A stretch of 59,813 nucleotides of DNA from Alphaproteobacteria bacterium (GTDB lineage Bacteria > Pseudomonadota > Alphaproteobacteria > Micavibrionales > Micavibrionaceae): the NCBI GenBank assembly GCA_020443295.1, contig JAGRIJ010000009.1, positions 1 through 59,813 of the forward strand. Reading direction: 5' to 3'. Shown one piece after another: positions 45,316 to 55,944 of this stretch. The translations under genes were made by a program, and so were the position numbers. How positions within the stretch are numbered: the first letter of the stretch is position 1; each line of letters opens with the position of its first letter. The notes under the pieces were generated by a model. The model saw nothing but the letters and a program-made list of their open reading frames with translations. It was not told the DNA's origin and ran no database searches.

Positions 45316-47655
45316 ATGCAGATGAATATTGGCCGCGACCGCTGGACGACAATTCATTATGGGTTCCTTCTGATCCTGCTGGCTTTTCTTGCGCTCTACA
45401 GCGGGTCAGAACATCATATGCGTGTCCGTTTGCAAAACGATATCTTCGATTTTTTTAACCAGCTTTCACCCCGTCCGGCAACCGACAGTATCAGGATCGT
45501 CGATATTGACGAACTGTCCTTGAGCCTGTACGGGCAGTGGCCGTGGCCGCGGACCGTTCTGGCCGATCTCGTGAATAACCTGACGGTGCTGGGTGCGAAG
45601 GTTATCGTTTTTGACGGCGCCTTTCCCGAACCCGACCGCACCTCTCCGAAATATTTTCTTGAACACCTGCCGCAGGACGACGACGCGCGCGACTTTTTCG
45701 ATCAGGAACTGAAAAGTAAAAATCCGATCGAACCGGACGATATGAACAACCTGTTCGATCACGATGCGATCTTCGCTGCGGCCATCAAGGAATCGGGCCG
45801 TTTCGTCTCCGGTTTTACCTATGGGCGGGAAGACCGGACGAATGCCAGGCCCGTAAATAAAAAGCGCATCCAGTTCGCGGACAAAAAGCTGGAGGGTCTG
45901 TTTATGAAATATGCTTCTCCCTTTAAGGCTGCCGTGGATAATCTTCCCGTCATATCCCAGAACGCCGCGGATAACGGAAGCTTCATGGCCGAACCCGATC
46001 AGGACGGGATATTGCGCCGCGCCGGCATGCTTTTTTCGGACGGTCAGCAGATCTACCCCTCGCTCAGCCTTTCGGCTCTGCGGATCTACACCTTGGGCCG
46101 CAAGGGCATGGCAAGGATCGTAGAGGTTCCCCCGGACAAGCAGCAAGCCATTGACACCCCGTACCGGATCACGATTGATAAACTTCAGATCCCGGTGGAA
46201 AGCGATGGACGCATCCTCCTCTACGCCCGCCGTTTCTGCAATGAATACGAAGCAAAAAACCCGGCATTCATGTGCGAGCGGGAGGATTACATCTCCGCGC
46301 GCAAAATTCTCGATCCGGAGTTTCACGAGGAAGCCGGCCCCCTCATCAAGGACAAGATCATCCTGATCGGGTCCAGCGCCGAAGGATTGAAGGACCTGAG
46401 ATCGACAGCCCTTCAGCCTTTCCGTCCCGGTGTGGAAATCCACGCCAATATCATCGAACAGGCGCTACAGGGAAAATTTCTGCTTCGGCCTGAACTGACC
46501 AAGGCCGCGGAGGCCCTTTATATTGTCGTGGCGGGTTTATTCTTCATCCTCGTTTCGCCCTTCGTCGGGATTCTCGTATCCACCGCCCTGTGCCTGACCC
46601 TTATCGCCGCGACTTTTTTCGGCGCCTACATTATGTATGTCGAACACGGCCTTTTGCTTGACCCGGTCTATCCCGGCCTGTCCGTGCTCACCATTTTTGT
46701 TGTCTCCACCATCCTCTCTTACGCCCGCGCCGAGGCGCAACGCCGCCAGATCCGGCAGGCCTTCGGCATGTACGTGGCTGCAGACGTGCTCAGGGAACTC
46801 GAAAGCAACCCCGGAAAACTGAAACTCGGCGGTGAAACGCGCGATCTCACCGTCATGTTCACGGATATCCGAAAATTCACCAAAATCTCCGAAGGGCTGC
46901 ACCCGGAACAGCTCATCAACCTGATGAACGAATTCCTGACCGCCATGACCGATATCGTCCTCGCGCAGCGCGGCACGGTTGATAAATATATCGGCGACGC
47001 CATGATGACCTTCTGGAACGCGCCGAAGGAAATAGACGGTCACGAACGCCACGCCTGCCTGACCGCGTTGCGGATGCAGCAGGCGCTCGATCCCGTGAAC
47101 CTCAAGATAAAAGAGGAAGCGCAGGCGCAAAAGCGAACCCCCGTGCTCTTGCAGACGGGAATAGGGATCGCGACCGGTCAGTGCGCGGTCGGTAATATGG
47201 GCTCGAAACAGCGCTTCGCCTATTCCGCGCTGGGCGATTCGGTAAACCTCGCCTCGCGGCTGGAGGGGCTGACGAAATTCTACGGCGTCCCCATCATCAT
47301 CGCGCAGGATACGCATGAAAAAGTATCCGATTTCGCCGCGCTGGAACTCGACCTGATCCGCGTGGTCGGAAAAAGTCAGGCCGTGCGTATTTTCGCCCTG
47401 ATCGGCGATCCCGATCTCGCCGCCCACGGCGATTTCGGCAAATGGGCCATCGAGCACGAGGCGATGCAGGAAAAATACCGCGCGCAGGATTTTGACGGCG
47501 CCCTGCAGCTGATCGAAATCTGCAAACCGCTGGACGCCTCTCTGGGGGGGTATTTGGCGGAATATTACAGAATGTATGCCGCCCGTATCAAGGACCTGAA
47601 AACGCAGGACCTCCCCGCCGGCTGGGACGCCGTCTTCGAGGCGAAAGAGAAGTAA
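45316..47655 (+). CDS. CHASE2-domain adenylate cyclase (class III)
   Basis: A 779-residue membrane sensor. An N-terminal helix (about residues 14-29) is followed by a periplasmic CHASE2 domain (about 45-390), with VDIDELSLSLYGQWPWPRTVLADLV and GVEIHANIIEQAL blocks, three helices (about 398-468), and a cyclase domain (about 500-690). Catalytic residues are intact: metal-binding Asp in MFTDIRKFT (about 515) and in KYIGDAMM (about 557), with Lys and Asp (LGDSVNLASRLE near 638) in the adenine-selective positions, so cAMP is the likely product. Nothing is known of its ligand. It is 23 bases after the adaptor gene and likely in the same operon. Confidence 0.92.
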   Translation: MQMNIGRDRWTTIHYGFLLILLAFLALYSGSEHHMRVRLQNDIFDFFNQLSPRPATDSIRIVDIDELSLSLYGQWPWPRTVLADLVNNLTVLGAKVIVFDGAFPEPDRTSPKYFLEHLPQDDDARDFFDQELKSKNPIEPDDMNNLFDHDAIFAAAIKESGRFVSGFTYGREDRTNARPVNKKRIQFADKKLEGLFMKYASPFKAAVDNLPVISQNAADNGSFMAEPDQDGILRRAGMLFSDGQQIYPSLSLSALRIYTLGRKGMARIVEVPPDKQQAIDTPYRITIDKLQIPVESDGRILLYARRFCNEYEAKNPAFMCEREDYISARKILDPEFHEEAGPLIKDKIILIGSSAEGLKDLRSTALQPFRPGVEIHANIIEQALQGKFLLRPELTKAAEALYIVVAGLFFILVSPFVGILVSTALCLTLIAATFFGAYIMYVEHGLLLDPVYPGLSVLTIFVVSTILSYARAEAQRRQIRQAFGMYVAADVLRELESNPGKLKLGGETRDLTVMFTDIRKFTKISEGLHPEQLINLMNEFLTAMTDIVLAQRGTVDKYIGDAMMTFWNAPKEIDGHERHACLTALRMQQALDPVNLKIKEEAQAQKRTPVLLQTGIGIATGQCAVGNMGSKQRFAYSALGDSVNLASRLEGLTKFYGVPIIIAQDTHEKVSDFAALELDLIRVVGKSQAVRIFALIGDPDLAAHGDFGKWAIEHEAMQEKYRAQDFDGALQLIEICKPLDASLGGYLAEYYRMYAARIKDLKTQDLPAGWDAVFEAKEK

Positions 47656-47660
47656 CTGAA

Positions 47661-48881
47661 TTAAAACTTGAACGGCGTCCAGTGCGCGAGAAACGCCTTG
47701 AGGTCCTCTTCGCTCATCGGTTTGGCGAACAGGTAGCCCTGCGCGAGGTCGCAGCCCATCTCCCGCAGCTTGTAGGCCTCTTCCTTGACCTCCACGCCTT
47801 CCGCAACCGTCGTCATATGCATGTTCTTGCCCAGTGTCAGGATGGAATTGACCAGCGCGAGGCTGTGCTCGTTCTTGTGCATGTCGCGCACGAAGGTCTG
47901 GTCGATCTTCAGCGTATCGATCGGGAAGTAATGAAGATAGGAGAGGGAGGAATACCCCGTCCCGAAATCGTCGATGGCGATGCTCATCCCCGCCTTCCGG
48001 CACATCCGCAGCGTATCCTTCGCCCGGTCGGGTTGCTGGATCAGAACGCGCTCGGTGATCTCGAGGTGAATTTGCTCGGGAACCACGTCGCTTTCGCTGA
48101 TCGTGTTATAGACGTTGTTCACGAAATCGTCGGAAGAAAAATCCGCGCTGGAGAAATTCACGCTCATATAAAGTCTTTTTTTCCTGGGCTTGACCACTTC
48201 CTCGATGCGCTTGAGCGCCATGCACGCCTCGCGCAGCGCCCATTTGCTGGCCTCGATGATCAGCCCGCTTTCCTCGGCGACAGGAATGAAGATGGCGGGG
48301 GAAATAAACCCCTTCTTCGGGTGGTTCCAGCGCATCAGCGCCTCAAACCCGACGATTGTCCCGTCGGTAAGGCTGATGATCGGCTGGTAATAAAGCTGGA
48401 CATACTTGCTTAAAAGCGCGTCCCGGAATTCATTGGCGATCGTGATCGTTTGCACGGCCTCGGCGTTCTCAACGTAACTCAGCTCGACCATTTCCGCCGG
48501 CGGCCATTGATACCGCTCGCCCCATATCTCGGCGCGGGTCAGCGTATCCCGGTAACGCGTCAGGATCACCTGCGTGGCCATCCGCAGCACCGAATCGGCA
48601 TTTTCCAATCGTCTTGAAAAATCTCTCTTGGAAATTTCCAGCAGCTTGCAGTCTTCGAGCGCGACAATCGTCGCGGTCCGCGGCGCGTTGTCGATAATGG
48701 CCATTTCGCCGATCATGGCATTGGCCCCGCGCGTGCCCAGAAGCCGGTCGCGTCCTTCGGCATCCGTGAACCGGATCTCGACCTTGCCCTCTTCGATAAT
48801 ATAGGCGCAATCACCCGGATCACCCTGTTTCAGGATGACCTCGCCGGCCTTAAATATTTTTCTCGAATCGGTTCGTTCCAT
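47661..48881 (-). CDS. Cyclic-nucleotide-binding EAL protein (c-di-GMP phosphodiesterase)
   Basis: A 406-residue cytoplasmic protein. Residues 1-115 form a CRP-like cNMP-binding domain with an intact phosphate-binding cassette: GEMAIIDNAPRTAT, with Glu59 and Arg68. Residues about 150-400 form an EAL domain with EAL at 180-182, NFSSADF, EITERVL near 274, DDFGTGYSSL from 304, and VAEGVE, all catalytic positions present, so it should hydrolyse c-di-GMP. The ATG at 48881 is preferred because of GGAAG six bases upstream; a GTG 15 bases earlier is less likely. It is convergent with the CHASE2 cyclase. A TTAG-N7-TTAA (near CtrA consensus) lies at 48928-48942, upstream. Confidence 0.92.
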   Translation of the reverse strand: MERTDSRKIFKAGEVILKQGDPGDCAYIIEEGKVEIRFTDAEGRDRLLGTRGANAMIGEMAIIDNAPRTATIVALEDCKLLEISKRDFSRRLENADSVLRMATQVILTRYRDTLTRAEIWGERYQWPPAEMVELSYVENAEAVQTITIANEFRDALLSKYVQLYYQPIISLTDGTIVGFEALMRWNHPKKGFISPAIFIPVAEESGLIIEASKWALREACMALKRIEEVVKPRKKRLYMSVNFSSADFSSDDFVNNVYNTISESDVVPEQIHLEITERVLIQQPDRAKDTLRMCRKAGMSIAIDDFGTGYSSLSYLHYFPIDTLKIDQTFVRDMHKNEHSLALVNSILTLGKNMHMTTVAEGVEVKEEAYKLREMGCDLAQGYLFAKPMSEEDLKAFLAHWTPFKF

Positions 48882-49000
48882 AAAAAGCTTCCACACACAC
48901 TTTTTTGTTTACTATGCGCGCTGAACCTTAGAGTTTGGTTAATTCTGCTAAATTTTGCTTGCTTTTTCATAATATTAAGCAGTTTTTTCTCACAGAAATC

Positions 49001-49030
49001 TTGACAATCGGGCGCAGGGGCCGTTATTGT
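49001..49030 (+). promoter_or_regulatory. Promoter of rpmJ
   Basis: A perfect -35 TTGACA at 49001-49006, an 18-base spacer, and TATTGT at 49025-49030. It gives a leader of about 33 bases to the rpmJ ATG. Confidence 0.65.
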
Positions 49031-49069
49031 CCGCCATCAAACAAGAATAAATCCGATGGAATTGAGACT

Positions 49070-49195
49070 ATGAAAGTCGTTAACTCACTGAAAACATTGA
49101 AAAAACGGGACAGAGACTGCAAGGTAATCCGCCGTAAGGGCCGTATCTACGTCATTAATAAGAAAAACCCCCGCTACAAAGCGCGTCAGGGTTAA
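49070..49195 (+). CDS. rpmJ: 50S ribosomal protein L36 (bL36), long-insert type
   Basis: A 41-residue ribosomal protein: [20 protein letters not shown], then [21 protein letters not shown]. It has only one Cys (position 17), so it is the zinc-free form (C- type) common in alphaproteobacteria. The frame is open upstream without a ribosome site; the ATG at 49070 matches the family. It stands alone with its own promoter. Confidence 0.95.
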   Translation: MKVVNSLKTLKKRDRDCKVIRRKGRIYVINKKNPRYKARQG

Positions 49196-49263
49196 GGGAC
49201 CGGGCGCGTCCGGAAGAGATGCGCTTGTCCTTTGATTTTCCCTAAATTTCCCTTTTTTCCTGA

Positions 49264-50469
<1,206 letters not shown>

Positions 50470-50592
50470 AAGTTCACAAGGAAGAGTATGGAAAGCGCCT
50501 TCGCATCCCTCGCGGATGTGACAGGGTGTCTTGCAATCGGGGAGGGGCTTGTCTAACACTTGTGACAAGACAGGTTTTCAGATGAAAGAAAT

Positions 50593-51513
50593 TTGCCTTT
50601 GAAACGCAACGCGGTCACACGAAGCATTGCCAAAGTGATGCCGTTTCCCATCGGCGTGACGGCCTTCTGGTCGGTCATTCTGATCGTTTTATGCTTCTTC
50701 CTGATGCTTCTATCGACGCTGCGCCCGCATTACTTCGAAAGCCTGCGCACGACGCTGGCCGATCGCTTTGCGCCCGTTCTTGCGGTTGTCTCATGGCCTT
50801 TTGAAAGCATTTCCACCTTTTTCTCGAACATCCACGATATAGCGGCGCTCAGGGCGGAAACCGAACGTCTTGAATCTGAAAACGCCCGCCTTCGGGAATG
50901 GTACCAGATGGCATTGCTCCTTGAATCCGAGAACAAGTCGCTGCGGGAGCTGCTTAATCTTAAGATCGACCCGGAATATGAATATGTCAGCGCGCGGATT
51001 ATCGCGGGGACGGGCCAGAACTTCGTAAAAAGCTTGCTGGTTGCGGCGGGGACCCAGGACGGCGTGGCAAAAGGCGATTCGGTTTTATCCGGAGAGGGTC
51101 TGATCGGCCGCCTGATCGAAACAGGCCATAATTCCTCGCGTATTCTTCTGGTAACAGACATCAATTCCCGTGTTCCGGTGCTCATTGAAGGCACGCTGCT
51201 TCACGCCATCATGCGCGGAGTGAACACCGATAACCCCGAATTGATCCATTACCCCATGGAAAGCGATATTGCCGAAGGCGCGCGGGTCGTAACCTCCGGT
51301 CACGGCGACGTCTATCCGCCTGGCCTGCCTGTCGGGCGCGTGGAAACCGATGAAGAGGGCAGAAAACTCGTCCACCTCTTTGCCGATATCGACCGCCTGC
51401 AATTCGTGCGCATCCTGAAAATCCACGGCAAGAAAACACCGTATCAGGATATTCTGCAGCCTTTGAACACCGAGGATGAAGATCAGGTCGGAACAGAGGA
51501 GGGTGATCCATGA
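50593..51513 (+). CDS. mreC: MreC, rod-shape determining protein
   Basis: Bitopic organiser of the elongasome. The 306-residue product has a membrane helix (about residues 22-43), a coiled coil (about 75-105, LRAETERLESENARLREWYQMALLLESE-like, quoted loosely), and the MreC beta domain with ARIIAGTGQNFVKSLLVAAGTQDGV and LIGRLIETGHNSSRILLVTD blocks. The start is uncertain: TTG at 50593 or 50599, or ATG at 50638; the TTG choices preserve the usual short basic N terminus. The 123-base mreB-mreC gap contains small hairpins and no promoter that I can defend. Confidence 0.94.
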   Translation: MPLKRNAVTRSIAKVMPFPIGVTAFWSVILIVLCFFLMLLSTLRPHYFESLRTTLADRFAPVLAVVSWPFESISTFFSNIHDIAALRAETERLESENARLREWYQMALLLESENKSLRELLNLKIDPEYEYVSARIIAGTGQNFVKSLLVAAGTQDGVAKGDSVLSGEGLIGRLIETGHNSSRILLVTDINSRVPVLIEGTLLHAIMRGVNTDNPELIHYPMESDIAEGARVVTSGHGDVYPPGLPVGRVETDEEGRKLVHLFADIDRLQFVRILKIHGKKTPYQDILQPLNTEDEDQVGTEEGDP

Positions 51514-52043
51514 CCGATTATCCCGAGGCCCCGCAAACCTTTTTTCGATTCTGTGTTGTCTATCTGGTGATATTCGCCCTGTTTCTGGTCAATGTGCAAG
51601 GCCCCTCTCTGCTCTCTGCTGCAGGCTCCGGCGCTCCGCTTTTCCTGATGGCGATCTATTACTGGTCGGCCTATCGGCCCACGCTCGTTCCTCTGTGGTT
51701 CGTATTTATGACAGGATTGCTGCTGGATATTCTTTCCGGCGCGCCGATAGGCCTGAACGCGTTGGTTCTGGTCACGGTGCGCTGGCTGGTGACCGATCAG
51801 CGCCTTTTCCTCACCGGCCAGCCTTTTATCATCGTTTGGCTCGGCTTTATTCTGGTAAGCGCAGCCGCAGTTTTCTGCCAGTGGGGACTCTACGGTATGC
51901 TGAACCTGTTCTGGACTCCGCCCCGGCAACTGCTGACCGTCATCGGGCTGGGCGCGGCTTTTTTCCCGGTTGTAAACCTTTTGCTTCACGCCACGCATAA
52001 GTTTCTTCCGGAAATTTCCGGAAGCTATGGCAAAAAACGCTGA
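51510..52043 (+). CDS. mreD: MreD, rod-shape membrane protein
   Basis: A 177-residue polytopic protein with about five hydrophobic helices, the usual size and layout of MreD. Recognisable pieces are the LLLDILSGAPIGLNALVLV-type segment (about residues 70-88) and an Arg/Lys-rich C terminus. Family conservation is low, so the assignment leans on order: mreC-mreD-mrdA with four-base and six-base spacing. Confidence 0.9.
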   Translation: MTDYPEAPQTFFRFCVVYLVIFALFLVNVQGPSLLSAAGSGAPLFLMAIYYWSAYRPTLVPLWFVFMTGLLLDILSGAPIGLNALVLVTVRWLVTDQRLFLTGQPFIIVWLGFILVSAAAVFCQWGLYGMLNLFWTPPRQLLTVIGLGAAFFPVVNLLLHATHKFLPEISGSYGKKR

Positions 52044-52049
52044 GGAAAG

Positions 52050-53996
52050 ATGGCTAAACGTTCGGACGATGAAGGCTACAGAACATTTTCCCGCCGCACG
52101 GTGCTGGTCGGCGGAATGCAACTGATCGGCCTCGGCGTTCTGGGGGGGCGGCTGGCTTACCTTCAGGTCGTGGAAGGCAATCGTTATAAAGTCCTCTCGG
52201 ACAAAAACCGGATCAACGTCCGTCTGATCAGCCCGCCCCGGGGATTGATCGTCGATCGCTTCGGCGTGCCCTTGGCGGTTAACGTGGAAAATTTTCAGGT
52301 TCATATCATCCGCGAGCAAACGCAGGATATGCAGGCCTCTCTTCTGGCGCTTCAAAAACTGATCCCGCTCGATAACCAGACGATCGGCTCTGTCATCGAA
52401 CAATCCAGAAGGGTTCCCAAATTCGTCCCCGTGAAGGTGAAGGAAGAACTGACATGGGAAGAAGTCGCCAAGATCGAGGTGAATCTCCCCGACTTGCCGG
52501 GTCTTCTGATCGATAAGGGGGAAACCCGCAATTACCCTTACGGTATCGAAACCTCTCACCTCACGGGTTATGTCGGCGCGGTATCGGAGGAAGTGCTGAA
52601 AGCCGAAGGCGGCAAGGAACCCGTGCTTTCTCTTCCGGGATTTAAAATCGGCAAGAACGGCGTTGAAAGACAATACGACCGGGAAATGCGCGGCAAGGCC
52701 GGGGCGGTGGAAATAGAAGTCAATGTGGTCGGGCGCGAGGTGCGCGAACTCAAGCGCAAGGAAGCCACCCCCGGCGATCGGATTACCCTGACCATTGATG
52801 CGGAGCTGCAACGCTTCGCTCACGAACTTCTGACCCACGAGCGCAGCGCCTCGGCTGTGGTAATGGACGCCCATACCGGCGCGGTTTACGTTATGGCGTC
52901 GCACCCCGGCTATGATCCGAACCTCTTTTCCCGCGGGATTCCGTATAATATATGGAAGAGTCTGCTGGAGGACTCGGCCCTCCCTCTCAGCTACAAGGCG
53001 CTTGTGGGCCAGTACCCGCCCGGCTCGACATTCAAGATGATCACCGGCCTTGCAGGTCTGGAGTCAGGCGTAACAAACCCGCAGCGCACGGTCTACTGTC
53101 CGGGTTTCTATATGATGGGGAAGCAGAAATTTCACTGCTGGCGTCCGCAGGGACATGGCCATGTGAATCTCACCGCGGCAATCCAAAAATCCTGCGATAC
53201 CTATTTTTATACGATCGCGAACGAGATGGGCATCGACAAGATCGCGGAAGTGGCGCGCCGTTTCGGTCTGGGCAGCAAGCTCGGCTTCAATCTGGAAGAC
53301 GAGCGGCCAGGGATCATCCCGGATAAAAACTGGAAATACGCCCGCTTTGGCGAACGCTGGCATAACGGGGAAACTGTGGTGAACGCCATAGGGCAGGGCT
53401 ACGTTCTTGCGACACCCCTCCAGCTTGCGGTCATGACGGCGCGTCTGGTCAATGGCGGCTACGCCGTAAAACCGTGGATCACCGAAAAAATCGGCGAGCT
53501 CGACCAGACGCCTCAGGAAGCTCCGAAGATGACCGAAGTTAAGGACGAATATCTGCGGCAGATTTTAAAAGGCATGGAAAGCGTGGTGAATACGCAGGGC
53601 GGAACGGCTTACGGTTCGCGCATCGCCGAGCCGGGCATGGAAATGGGCGGTAAGACAGGAACGGCGCAGGTCCAGCGCATTACAAAAGAGCAGCGCGCTC
53701 TGGGGATCAAGAATGAAAACCTGCCGTGGGAACAGCGCCACCATGCGCTTTTTGTGGGCTATGCGCCGATTGAATCTCCCCGGTATGTGTGCTCCGTTGT
53801 GGTGGAACACGGGATCGGCGGTTCGCGCACCGCCGCGCCGATTGCCAAGGAACTGTTGCTCAAGGCCCAGCTTCGCGATCCGTCCTCCATGACGGTTCGG
53901 CTTGACGAGGAACCGGTCACTCACAGTATGGAAGGGATCGTATTTCCCGACCGCAAACCGGGACACGGGACGGAAACAGGGGAGGGGCCGGGATGA
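52050..53996 (+). CDS. mrdA: Penicillin-binding protein 2 (MrdA), elongasome transpeptidase
   Basis: Crosslinks side-wall peptidoglycan as partner of RodA. The 648-residue class B PBP has an N-terminal helix (about residues 21-39), ISPPRGLIVDRFGVPLAVN at the start of the dimerisation domain, and a transpeptidase domain with SxxK STFK (about 326-329), SxN as SCD (about 380), and KTGTAQV (about 535). SCD is usual for PBP2. The tail after about 620 is Pro/Gly-rich. Overlaps rodA by four bases. Confidence 0.97.
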   Translation: MAKRSDDEGYRTFSRRTVLVGGMQLIGLGVLGGRLAYLQVVEGNRYKVLSDKNRINVRLISPPRGLIVDRFGVPLAVNVENFQVHIIREQTQDMQASLLALQKLIPLDNQTIGSVIEQSRRVPKFVPVKVKEELTWEEVAKIEVNLPDLPGLLIDKGETRNYPYGIETSHLTGYVGAVSEEVLKAEGGKEPVLSLPGFKIGKNGVERQYDREMRGKAGAVEIEVNVVGREVRELKRKEATPGDRITLTIDAELQRFAHELLTHERSASAVVMDAHTGAVYVMASHPGYDPNLFSRGIPYNIWKSLLEDSALPLSYKALVGQYPPGSTFKMITGLAGLESGVTNPQRTVYCPGFYMMGKQKFHCWRPQGHGHVNLTAAIQKSCDTYFYTIANEMGIDKIAEVARRFGLGSKLGFNLEDERPGIIPDKNWKYARFGERWHNGETVVNAIGQGYVLATPLQLAVMTARLVNGGYAVKPWITEKIGELDQTPQEAPKMTEVKDEYLRQILKGMESVVNTQGGTAYGSRIAEPGMEMGGKTGTAQVQRITKEQRALGIKNENLPWEQRHHALFVGYAPIESPRYVCSVVVEHGIGGSRTAAPIAKELLLKAQLRDPSSMTVRLDEEPVTHSMEGIVFPDRKPGHGTETGEGPG

Positions 53997-55123
53997 TCCG
54001 CGATTCCCTTTTTCTTCAGCCCGAACAAAACCTGTTCCAGCGTTTCATGAATATCAACTGGGGGCTGGTCATTCTCCTGTGCGGTGTGATGGCCGTCGGC
54101 GCAGCATGCCTGTATTCGGCGGCAGGCGGCAGCTTCTCCCCGTGGGCCGACAAGCAGCTCATGCGCTTTGGCGTCGGCATGGTGGCGATGGTCGTTGTCG
54201 CCCTGATTGATGTGAAATGGTGGTACAAGCTTTCATGGCCGCTTTACTTCATAGGATTCGTCCTGCTGATCCTCGTGGAAATCATGGGGCATATCGGTAT
54301 GGGCGCCCAGCGGTGGATCAACCTCGGCTTCATCCAGATCCAGCCGTCCGAACTCATGAAAATCGCGGTAGTCATGGCGTTGGCCCGCCATTTCCACGGC
54401 GCAGGACCCGAACAGGTGCGCCGCCTCACCTTTTTGATTATTCCGGCCTTTTTAATTCTTGCTCCTGTGGGTCTGGTCATGCTCCAGCCGGATCTCGGAA
54501 CCTCGCTCATGATCCTGATGGCGGGCGCGGCGATGGTCTTTGTCGCCGGGGCTCCGCTCTGGATATTCATCTCCGGCATCGCGGCGGGGCTGGCGGCGAT
54601 CCCCATCGGCTGGCAATTCCTGCATGACTACCAAAAACAGCGCGTCTACGTCTTCCTGAACCCCGACCTCGACCCGTTGGGGGCGGGCTACCACATCACC
54701 CAGTCGAAAATCGCGCTGGGCTCCGGCGGTGTCTACGGCAAGGGCTTCATGCAGGGCACGCAAAGCAAGTTGAACTTCCTCCCCGAAAAACAGACCGACT
54801 TTATTTTTACGCTCTGGGCGGAAGAATGGGGGCTGTTCGGCGGTATCGCGCTGCTGACGCTTTTTGCCCTGATCTTTATTGTCTGTCTGCGGATCGCTCT
54901 GCGCTGCCGCCATAATTACGGGCGCTATCTGGCGGCAGGCCTGACGGTGAATTTCTCTTTGCACGTGCTGATCAACATTGCGATGGCGATGGGCCTGATC
55001 CCCGTGGTCGGTGTGCCTTTGCCGATGGTTTCGCACGGCGGCACGGCCATGCTCTCGACCCTGATCGGTTTTGGCCTGATCATGTCCTGCCATGTCTACC
55101 GCCACAGCAAGGTGACGCGCTGA
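53993..55123 (+). CDS. rodA: RodA, side-wall SEDS glycosyltransferase
   Basis: Polymerises lipid II along the side wall with PBP2. The 376-residue protein has about ten helices, the MGAQRWINLGFIQIQPSELMKIA block (about residues 102-124), LNFLPEKQTDFIFTLWAEEWGLFGG (about 263-287), and PLPMVSHGGTAMLSTLIGFGLI at the C terminus, all SEDS hallmarks. It is shorter than FtsW in the dcw cluster, as expected. Last gene of the mre operon. Confidence 0.97.
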   Translation: MIRDSLFLQPEQNLFQRFMNINWGLVILLCGVMAVGAACLYSAAGGSFSPWADKQLMRFGVGMVAMVVVALIDVKWWYKLSWPLYFIGFVLLILVEIMGHIGMGAQRWINLGFIQIQPSELMKIAVVMALARHFHGAGPEQVRRLTFLIIPAFLILAPVGLVMLQPDLGTSLMILMAGAAMVFVAGAPLWIFISGIAAGLAAIPIGWQFLHDYQKQRVYVFLNPDLDPLGAGYHITQSKIALGSGGVYGKGFMQGTQSKLNFLPEKQTDFIFTLWAEEWGLFGGIALLTLFALIFIVCLRIALRCRHNYGRYLAAGLTVNFSLHVLINIAMAMGLIPVVGVPLPMVSHGGTAMLSTLIGFGLIMSCHVYRHSKVTR

Positions 55124-55136
55124 ACGGCAAACAAAA

Positions 55137-55469
55137 TCAGGCGGCGTTCATCAGTCCTTTTTCCGCCAGCAGCTCCTGCAACTCGCCCGACATATACATC
55201 TCGCGCACGATATCCGACCCGCCGACAAACTCGCCCTTCACATAAAGCTGCGGAATGGTCGGCCAGTCGGTGAACTCCTTGATCCCTTCGCGGATGTCGT
55301 TGTCCTCCAGAACATTGATATCGCGGAACGGGATTCCCAGGTGCGAGAGCACCTGCACCACGAGAGCGGAAAACCCGCATTGCGGATAGGCGGCCGTGCC
55401 CTTCATGAACAGCACGACGTCGTTGTCTTTGATTTCTTTACGGATACGGTCGAAAACCACGTTGTCCAT
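55137..55469 (-). CDS. grxD: Monothiol glutaredoxin GrxD (Grx4 family)
   Basis: Binds and transfers [2Fe-2S] clusters and works with BolA-type proteins. The 110-residue protein has the CGFS active site (residues 31-34), preceded by FMKGTAAYPQ, and the WPTIPQLYVKGEFVGGSDI block (about 68-86) typical of monothiol glutaredoxins. It follows a bolA-type gene on the same strand, a conserved pairing. Confidence 0.97.
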   Translation of the reverse strand: MDNVVFDRIRKEIKDNDVVLFMKGTAAYPQCGFSALVVQVLSHLGIPFRDINVLEDNDIREGIKEFTDWPTIPQLYVKGEFVGGSDIVREMYMSGELQELLAEKGLMNAA

Positions 55470-55501
55470 AATCTGAGGACTCCTTTATCTCTTCTGTTTT
55501 G

Positions 55502-55735
55502 TTATTCCGGCACGGAAGTCTGGATCGCCAGCGCGTGCAATTCTTCTCCCATCTTGCCCTTCATCGCGTCATAAACCATCTTATGTTGCTGGACGCGGTT
55601 TTTCCCGGCAAAGGAAGGCGAAACGACATAGGCGGCGTAATGCTCCCCGTCCCCGCGCAAATCCTCCACCTTGACGGTGGCGTCGGGGATCCCCTCGAGA
55701 ATCATTTGTTCAATCATCGCCGCATCTATGCTCAT
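55502..55735 (-). CDS. bolA: BolA-family protein (IbaG-like)
   Basis: A 77-residue BolA-fold protein, partner of monothiol glutaredoxins in iron-sulfur handling. Visible family residues include DLRGDGEHYAAYVVSPSFAGKNRVQQHKMVYDAMKG-type layout: the G-G-HY core and HK-VY. The ATG at 55735 is backed by GGAGGG upstream; the frame extends 11 codons further without one. It precedes grxD by 32 bases. Confidence 0.93.
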   Translation of the reverse strand: MSIDAAMIEQMILEGIPDATVKVEDLRGDGEHYAAYVVSPSFAGKNRVQQHKMVYDAMKGKMGEELHALAIQTSVPE

Positions 55736-55944
55736 AAAGCCCTCCGGGGTTTTTCCGCGCCCGGACATGATTCTGGTGACAGATACGCCGGAAAAAGCGG
55801 TTTTTCAAGGAAAACATAAAGAATCATAGCATATTGCGAAGCGGCAAAACAGGGGGCAAAAGCGCGGAAACCATACGTCCTCGGGCAGGATTGTATTTTT
55901 TCCTTGCATTGGGGGTGGCCGATTTGCAACGATAAACTTAATCA

